NCBI GenBank assembly: GCA_045537905.1
Contig: JAZSQJ010000058.1
Span: 1-24,707, forward strand
DNA: 24,707 bases
Direction: 5' to 3'
Origin: SIG636 sp045537905
GTDB taxonomy: Bacteria > Bacillota > Clostridia > Oscillospirales > CAG-382
Shown: positions 20,281 to 24,707 of the stretch, piece by piece
How the letters are laid out: every line of letters begins with the position of its first letter
Numbering within the stretch: the stretch's first letter is position 1
Translations under genes and position numbers: made by a program
Notes under the pieces: model-generated
The model's database searches: none
What the model was told of the DNA's origin: nothing
The model's input: the letters and a program-made list of their open reading frames with translations, nothing else

Positions 20281-20309
20281 TTGAATTTTTGCTAAATATG
20301 GTATATAAT
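20281..20309 (+). promoter_or_regulatory. Promoter of the PIG-L/NAGPA/VNG operon
   Basis: TTGAAT (20281-20286), a 17-bp spacer and TATAAT (20304-20309) lie 31 bp before the GTG at 20341. Confidence 0.65.
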
Positions 20310-20340
20310 CACTAATAATGTGTTATTTGGGGGTGTTTTG

Positions 20341-21804
20341 GTGTTAAAGCGGCTGTTTATTATATTAATCTGTTTTTCCTTACTGCAAGGCTTGGTAAAT
20401 GTCGGTGCGGCGGGGGATACTGCCGCCGACCTCAGCAAGGACTGTACCGTTACCACCGACGGTAACAAGGCGTACCTTACTGATAACAATATCTACACCT
20501 ACACCAAGCTCACAGGTATAGAGGTTATAAGCGATACCCCAATCTACGGCGTATACGTTCTATTTGACCGCAGCCCTACAGAGTGGAAGCTTGTTGCAGA
20601 TGGCAGGGAACAAAGCTGTGGCAAAAACGGCTTCCTTCACGAGCTTGTGGAGCTGGACGGGGCAACGGAGCTGACCCTTAGCTTTAATGAGGGCACCTAC
20701 ATAGCGGATATATTCTTTTACGGAGAGGGTGCTTTGCCGGACACCGTTCAGCGTTGGGAGCTGCTTGATAAAGCGGATATAATGATTTGCCCTACCCATA
20801 GTGACGATGACCAGCTTTATTTTGCAGGTATGATCCCCTGGGCGTGTGCCAAGGGCTACGACGTGCAGATAGTGTACTTTACAAACCATTGGAACACCCA
20901 CGACCGCCCCCACGAGCTGCTTAACGGTCTGTGGCATTGCGGTCTTAAGTATTACCCCTACATAGCAGAGCATCCGGACCTTTATTCCCAAAGCCTGGCG
21001 GAGGCAGAGCAAGCCTTTGGCAGTGTGGGACTTAGCAAGGAACACTTTATAGAGTTTTACGTGGAGCTGTTTCAGCGTTACCGGCCTCTTGTGGTGGCAG
21101 GTCACGATTTGGGCGGCGAGTACGGACACGGTGCCCATATGCTAAACTCCTTAGTGTTGAGGGAGGCGGTAGAGAAATCTGCGGAGCGTGGACTGTGGGA
21201 CGTAAAAAAGACCTATATCCATATGTGGAAGGAAAACAGCGTAAGCTTTAATTGGGATATCCCTATGGAGGAGCTGGGGGGCAAAACACCCTTTGAGGTG
21301 TCGCAGGAGGGCTATGGCTACCACTATTCCCAGCACAGGTTTGAGGGCTTGTCCCGCTGGCTGTACGGTACGGAGCTTGCTCCCATAACCAAGGCAAGCC
21401 AGATATATTCCTATAGTCCCTGCAGCTACGGCCTGTACCGTAGCACCGTAGGTGCCGACACCGTAGAAAACAGCCTGTTTGAGAATATAAAAAGCTATAA
21501 GGAGCAGGCGGCAGAACAAAAGCCTCCTGCCGTTGAGCCACCGCCGCCACCCGCACCTCCCACCCCGCCTGCAGAGGAAAAACCAAGCTACCCACCCTGC
21601 CTGTGGACAAAGCTTAAAGCTACGGAGTATGCAAAGACGTGGCAACCCATAGCGGGAAAACCCATAACAGAGCCGGCGAATGAAAAGGAGGCAGACGCAA
21701 CGCCCTATATTATAGCAGCGGTGCTATCCACTCTTATTCTCGGCGTAGCAATAATAATAACAAGGAAAAAGGAAAATGACTCAAAACACAAAAACCAAGC
21801 TTAA
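20341..21804 (+). CDS. Membrane-anchored extracellular PIG-L/LmbE-family deacetylase
   Basis: The product has 487 residues: a signal peptide (about 1-24), a small N-terminal beta domain (about 30-130), a PIG-L deacetylase domain about 145-350, a proline-rich linker (about 395-418), a membrane helix about 455-475 and a basic tail. Metal ligands follow the family: HSDD (His153, Asp156; usual HPDDE) and His263-x-x-His266 in GEYGHGAH. The family removes the N-acetyl group from GlcNAc-type sugars. Here the enzyme faces outward, so a surface glycan or secreted substrate is likely. The GTG at 20341 follows GGGGGTG at about 6-nt spacing; a GTG at 20320 lies too close to the promoter. The end overlaps the next gene by 29 bp. 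Confidence 0.9.
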   Translation: MLKRLFIILICFSLLQGLVNVGAAGDTAADLSKDCTVTTDGNKAYLTDNNIYTYTKLTGIEVISDTPIYGVYVLFDRSPTEWKLVADGREQSCGKNGFLHELVELDGATELTLSFNEGTYIADIFFYGEGALPDTVQRWELLDKADIMICPTHSDDDQLYFAGMIPWACAKGYDVQIVYFTNHWNTHDRPHELLNGLWHCGLKYYPYIAEHPDLYSQSLAEAEQAFGSVGLSKEHFIEFYVELFQRYRPLVVAGHDLGGEYGHGAHMLNSLVLREAVEKSAERGLWDVKKTYIHMWKENSVSFNWDIPMEELGGKTPFEVSQEGYGYHYSQHRFEGLSRWLYGTELAPITKASQIYSYSPCSYGLYRSTVGADTVENSLFENIKSYKEQAAEQKPPAVEPPPPPAPPTPPAEEKPSYPPCLWTKLKATEYAKTWQPIAGKPITEPANEKEADATPYIIAAVLSTLILGVAIIITRKKENDSKHKNQA

Positions 21805-22894
21805 AACAATACTAAAATATACCCGCCGTGTATTTACGGTTATAGGCATAACCCTTCTTGCCTTGCTTGTTGCCGTATACAGCGCAGGTTTGATTATAAC
21901 CCACGGCCCTTCGGAAAGGGCAAGGGAGCTGTTTGTGCAAACTATGCTTGAAACCAGTGCGGCAAAATGGGTGCCCTCTTTGTTTATGTCCGCCTCTGCA
22001 ATAGAGGAGGTAAAGGGCGGAGACAAAGACATCGGAGACGAGCAGGTTAATACAGACCTTATAGTTATCCCCGACAAGGACGAAAGCAGGGGCGAGCTAT
22101 CGGGGGACTACGAGGGAGGCGACACCTTCCGTCCCACCCTGCCCGACTATAAGGAGCCCGACGGCGACAGCGTGGTAATAGACGAAAACGGTATAAAAAT
22201 AGTAGAGGTAACGGGTACAACCTACCGTGGGGAAATGATGATAGTAAGCGACCCCTCCCGTGTGTTTGTTGCTACCCTGGATAGCTACGGCCCCGACAGC
22301 GTTGGTCTGACTCTCAGCAACTTTATCAAAAAGTACGACGCCATAGGAGGTGTAAACGCAGGCGGTTTTATCGACCCCGACGGCTCCGGTAACGGCGGCA
22401 CTCCCGACGGACTTGTTATGGGCGGCGGTGAGGTGTTGTGGGGCGGTACCGACGTGAAATACAACTGCGTTATAGGCTTTGACGAAAACAATATACTCCA
22501 CGTAGGCAACTTTTCCGGTCAGTCAGCCTTGGATCTTAATATTGTAAGCGCCGTAAGCTTTGCCCCCGGTCCCGTTCTGGTGGTAAACGGCAAGCCTCTT
22601 AACGAAAACAAAAACCTTGGCGGCGGTCTTAACCCCCGTACCGCTATCGGTCAAAGGGCAGACGGAGCCATCCTTCTCCTGGTGGTAGACGGCAGACAGG
22701 TAGAAAGCCTTGGTGCGACCTATGACGATTTGGTAGACATAATGTTGGAGTTTGGTGCGGTAAATGCGGCAAACCTTGACGGCGGCTCCTCTACAAGAAT
22801 GCACTATAACGGTATGCACATCAACGATTGTGCCTCTCTTATAGGTGAGCGTGGACTGCCCAACGCCATCCTTGTAAAAAAGGAGGCAGAATAA
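21776..22894 (+). CDS. Membrane-anchored phosphodiester glycosidase family protein (NAGPA domain)
   Basis: The product has 372 residues. A membrane anchor (about 18-42) and an acidic linker (about 78-130) precede a NAGPA-type domain about 145-370. That domain has GGVNAGGFID (about 191-200), NPRTAIGQ (about 286-293), LLVVDGRQVESLGAT and the signature NAANLDGGSSTRM (about 330-342). The family includes the enzyme that uncovers mannose-6-phosphate in animals and bacterial exopolysaccharide-associated proteins; it cleaves GlcNAc-alpha-phosphodiesters. An outward-facing enzyme acting on phosphodiester-linked GlcNAc in wall polymers is a reasonable inference. AAGGAAAAAGG lies inside the PIG-L gene (29-bp overlap), and its stop overlaps the next start by one base. 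Confidence 0.92.
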   Translation: MTQNTKTKLKTILKYTRRVFTVIGITLLALLVAVYSAGLIITHGPSERARELFVQTMLETSAAKWVPSLFMSASAIEEVKGGDKDIGDEQVNTDLIVIPDKDESRGELSGDYEGGDTFRPTLPDYKEPDGDSVVIDENGIKIVEVTGTTYRGEMMIVSDPSRVFVATLDSYGPDSVGLTLSNFIKKYDAIGGVNAGGFIDPDGSGNGGTPDGLVMGGGEVLWGGTDVKYNCVIGFDENNILHVGNFSGQSALDLNIVSAVSFAPGPVLVVNGKPLNENKNLGGGLNPRTAIGQRADGAILLLVVDGRQVESLGATYDDLVDIMLEFGAVNAANLDGGSSTRMHYNGMHINDCASLIGERGLPNAILVKKEAE

Positions 22895-24534
22895 TGGATA
22901 GATACAACAAAAAAACAAGCCTTTTCAAAAAGGCAATGTATATCTATGCGGCACTTTTGCTGGTGCTGGTAATAGGAGCCTTGATGACCCTTTGGGCGTT
23001 CCTCTCCTCTTATCAGCTAAGCCTGCCCGAGACCTTGGCAAACAAAATCGTAAACGGTATGACTGAGGAAGAATGGAAGGCGCTGTTAACGGAGGGCATT
23101 TACGGCAGTCCCTACAGTGATAGGGAAGGGGATGTAGACGCCGCCTATAGCGCCTATATCAAGGATAAGGAGCTTGTTCTGCGTCGTCTGGTGCTGGAAA
23201 GCACGGAGGACAAGCAAATCTTCAAAATCCTTGCAGGGGACACCGAGATTTGCACTGTACCTCTTAACAAAAAAGAGGGCGGCACCTTTGGTATGGCACG
23301 CTGGATGGATGGAAAGAAGGAGCTTACACAGGCTTTTCTGGATACAGTAAACCCTGAGACTATGCTGTTTGCTCCCGTAGGAAGTACCTTTACCGTAAAC
23401 GGCGCAAGTGCTTCTCTTGAGGGTACGCCTGCTCCTAACCCCTTTTTCAATATTTTTGAAAAAACAGACGAAACAGGCTTTCTTAAATACAGCTTCCGCA
23501 GCCCCTGCGGTGCAGGTGAAATAAAAGCAAGCCTTGACGGCGCTGAGCTTAAAACACAAAAAACTAAGGACGGAGCCTTTGTATGCGACCTGCCCGGGGA
23601 CAGAATAGAGCAAAGCCTTACGGTACCCAAGGGCTCAGAGGTTTATGTAAACGGCATACGCCTTACAACTGAGTATATAAGCGAAAAGGATATAGACTAT
23701 CCCTTTATCAACCCGCTGGAAAAGGAGCTTAAGGACGCTCCAAAGGCTACGGTGTACAAGGTAAGCGGTCTGTACAACCAGCCAAGTCTACGTGTGGTTT
23801 ATGATGGCGAGGAGCTTGAGGGCGAGGAAAAGGGAACAAATAAGCTGTACCGCTTCAAAGACAGCGGTATGGACTATACCCTCCACCTGCCCCAAAACGT
23901 AACGGTTACGGTAAACGGTACGGACATCAGCGGCAAGGACGAGTTTATTACTGAAAAAGGAGTGGAATACTCCGAGGTAAAGGACTACAGGGCAGAGCTG
24001 GTAAACCCGATAAGCTGTAACGTTTACACCCTTAAGGGTATGATGTTCCTTCCCGAAATCAGCGTAAAGGACGCTGTAACGGGGGAGGAATACAGCCTTA
24101 CCCAAAGCTCTGCAGGCAGCTATTACTGTAACACCCTTCCCTCGGGTGAGCAGATAGAGGAATATACGGAGCTTGCAAACGGCTTTACCGTTGATATGAT
24201 GGAGTATATGTTCTTCGGCAGGGAAATGCTGGCAGAGACCTTCCCCAAGGTACTGTCTCACACCCGTAAAGGCTCAAAGGCGTATAGTTCCTTGTATGAC
24301 TCCTACTCCGGTATGTACTGGCGTCGTACCCACACCATCACCTATAACCATCTCTCTGTGGATGGCTTTGCAAGCTATGCGGACAACGCCTTTGTCTGCG
24401 ACGTGCATTACGACGTAACGGGCAAGGCGGTAACGGTAAACCGTGTGGACTATGCCAAGGGCGTGTATCACCTGCTGTTTGTGAAAACCAACGGCAAATG
24501 GGAGATAGTAGAGTTTGCCCTGCTGGACGAGTAA
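22894..24534 (+). CDS. Membrane-anchored extracellular protein with VNG repeats and a C-terminal NTF2-like domain
   Basis: The product has 546 residues. A basic N-terminus and one membrane helix (about 14-37) are followed by a large extracellular part. A P-x-(G/N)-x-x-(V/F)-x-VNG motif recurs at about 161-170, 245-254 and 333-342, two of them followed by EYISEKDIDYP or EFITEKGVEYS and then a YKVSGL/YTLKGM strand, so the region is built of divergent beta modules. The C-terminal 130 residues (MMEYMFFGREMLAE... to NGKWEIVEFALL) look NTF2-like. The layout resembles TcaA-like envelope proteins of Firmicutes, but the match is from memory and weak. AGGAGG precedes the ATG at 22894, which overlaps the previous stop by one base. 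Confidence 0.82.
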   Translation: MDRYNKKTSLFKKAMYIYAALLLVLVIGALMTLWAFLSSYQLSLPETLANKIVNGMTEEEWKALLTEGIYGSPYSDREGDVDAAYSAYIKDKELVLRRLVLESTEDKQIFKILAGDTEICTVPLNKKEGGTFGMARWMDGKKELTQAFLDTVNPETMLFAPVGSTFTVNGASASLEGTPAPNPFFNIFEKTDETGFLKYSFRSPCGAGEIKASLDGAELKTQKTKDGAFVCDLPGDRIEQSLTVPKGSEVYVNGIRLTTEYISEKDIDYPFINPLEKELKDAPKATVYKVSGLYNQPSLRVVYDGEELEGEEKGTNKLYRFKDSGMDYTLHLPQNVTVTVNGTDISGKDEFITEKGVEYSEVKDYRAELVNPISCNVYTLKGMMFLPEISVKDAVTGEEYSLTQSSAGSYYCNTLPSGEQIEEYTELANGFTVDMMEYMFFGREMLAETFPKVLSHTRKGSKAYSSLYDSYSGMYWRRTHTITYNHLSVDGFASYADNAFVCDVHYDVTGKAVTVNRVDYAKGVYHLLFVKTNGKWEIVEFALLDE

Positions 24535-24548
24535 CTGAACAAAAGTGC

Positions 24549-24565
24549 AAAAACCCTTTGGTTTT
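24549..24565 (+). terminator. Weak terminator hairpin after the PIG-L operon
   Basis: AAAACC/GGTTTT (24550-24555/24560-24565) has a four-base loop and a weak T-run. It directly abuts the third repeat copy at 24566. Confidence 0.45.
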
Positions 24566-24707
24566 ACAGCTTGATGACAAACCTTGTCATCAAGCTGGCA
24601 GAGTGCTGAGAAAGAGTGCAGGCAAGACGAACCGAGGCGATAACTGTACTAAGTACTGTGAGCCGAGGTTCGTTTTGAACGAAAAAACAAATAAAATGCA
24701 GAAAATT
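24566..24707 (+). repeat. Dispersed ~226-bp MITE-like repeat, copy 3 (cut by window end)
   Basis: The first 142 bp of the element are present: the CAGCTTGATGACAA hairpin (loop ACC rather than AAC), the ACCGAGG...GTACTAAGTAC...CCGAGGTTCG core, and the A-rich stretch up to GCAGAAAATT. The first base of the terminal repeat is A instead of T. It begins immediately after the hairpin at 24549-24565. Confidence 0.85.

Overview
The window looks like chromosome of a low-to-moderate-GC Gram-positive anaerobe in the Bacillota, class Clostridia. A gut or rumen relative of Ruminococcaceae/Oscillospirales is my best guess. The evidence is AGGAGG-type ribosome binding sites, TTGACa-N17-TATAAT promoters, lipobox lipoproteins, a 2[4Fe-4S] ferredoxin, a feoA-feoB operon with a FeoB-associated Cys-rich peptide, and a secreted protein with a dockerin. 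There is no phage, plasmid, transposase, CRISPR, tRNA or rRNA signature. Taxonomy is inferred; no marker gene here fixes it.

Layout. Positions 1-480 hold a possible structured RNA, a terminator hairpin and one copy (reverse) of a ~226-bp repeat element. 480-1973: a membrane-bound XRE regulator (-) and a divergent SGNH hydrolase (+). 2058-9473 (-): ferredoxin, a tRNA1(Val)-type methyltransferase (trmN6-like), a 1838-residue cell-surface subtilase, and two small genes translationally coupled to it (a lipoprotein and an unknown protein). 9543-12256 (-): a degenerate LCP-like membrane protein, metY and rlmH, tightly packed. 12432-13988 (+): an orphan, apparently highly expressed sugar-type solute-binding lipoprotein, followed by a terminator that a second copy of the repeat has interrupted. 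14507-14737 (+): a 76-residue protein with a strong promoter. 15045-17666 (-): feoA, feoB and a 59-residue FeoB-CC peptide, with two GTTAGC-N4-GCTAAC operators. 17833-20216 (-): an FkbM methyltransferase and the mrp/C_GCAxxG_C_C pair. 20341-24534 (+): a three-gene operon of overlapping membrane-anchored extracellular proteins (PIG-L deacetylase, phosphodiester glycosidase, VNG-repeat/NTF2-like protein). A third copy of the repeat, cut by the window end, follows it.

How the genes fit together. Most of the content is housekeeping: iron uptake, Fe-S carriage, RNA modification and sulfur assimilation. The accessory content is at the cell surface: the giant subtilase with its coupled lipoprotein, the LCP-like protein, the solute-binding protein and the PIG-L/NAGPA/VNG operon. 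The two best candidates for something undescribed are the non-coding element, which abuts terminator hairpins in all three copies and in one case has an exact ~24-bp duplication of the terminator on both sides, and the PIG-L/NAGPA/VNG operon as a possible envelope-glycan modification system.
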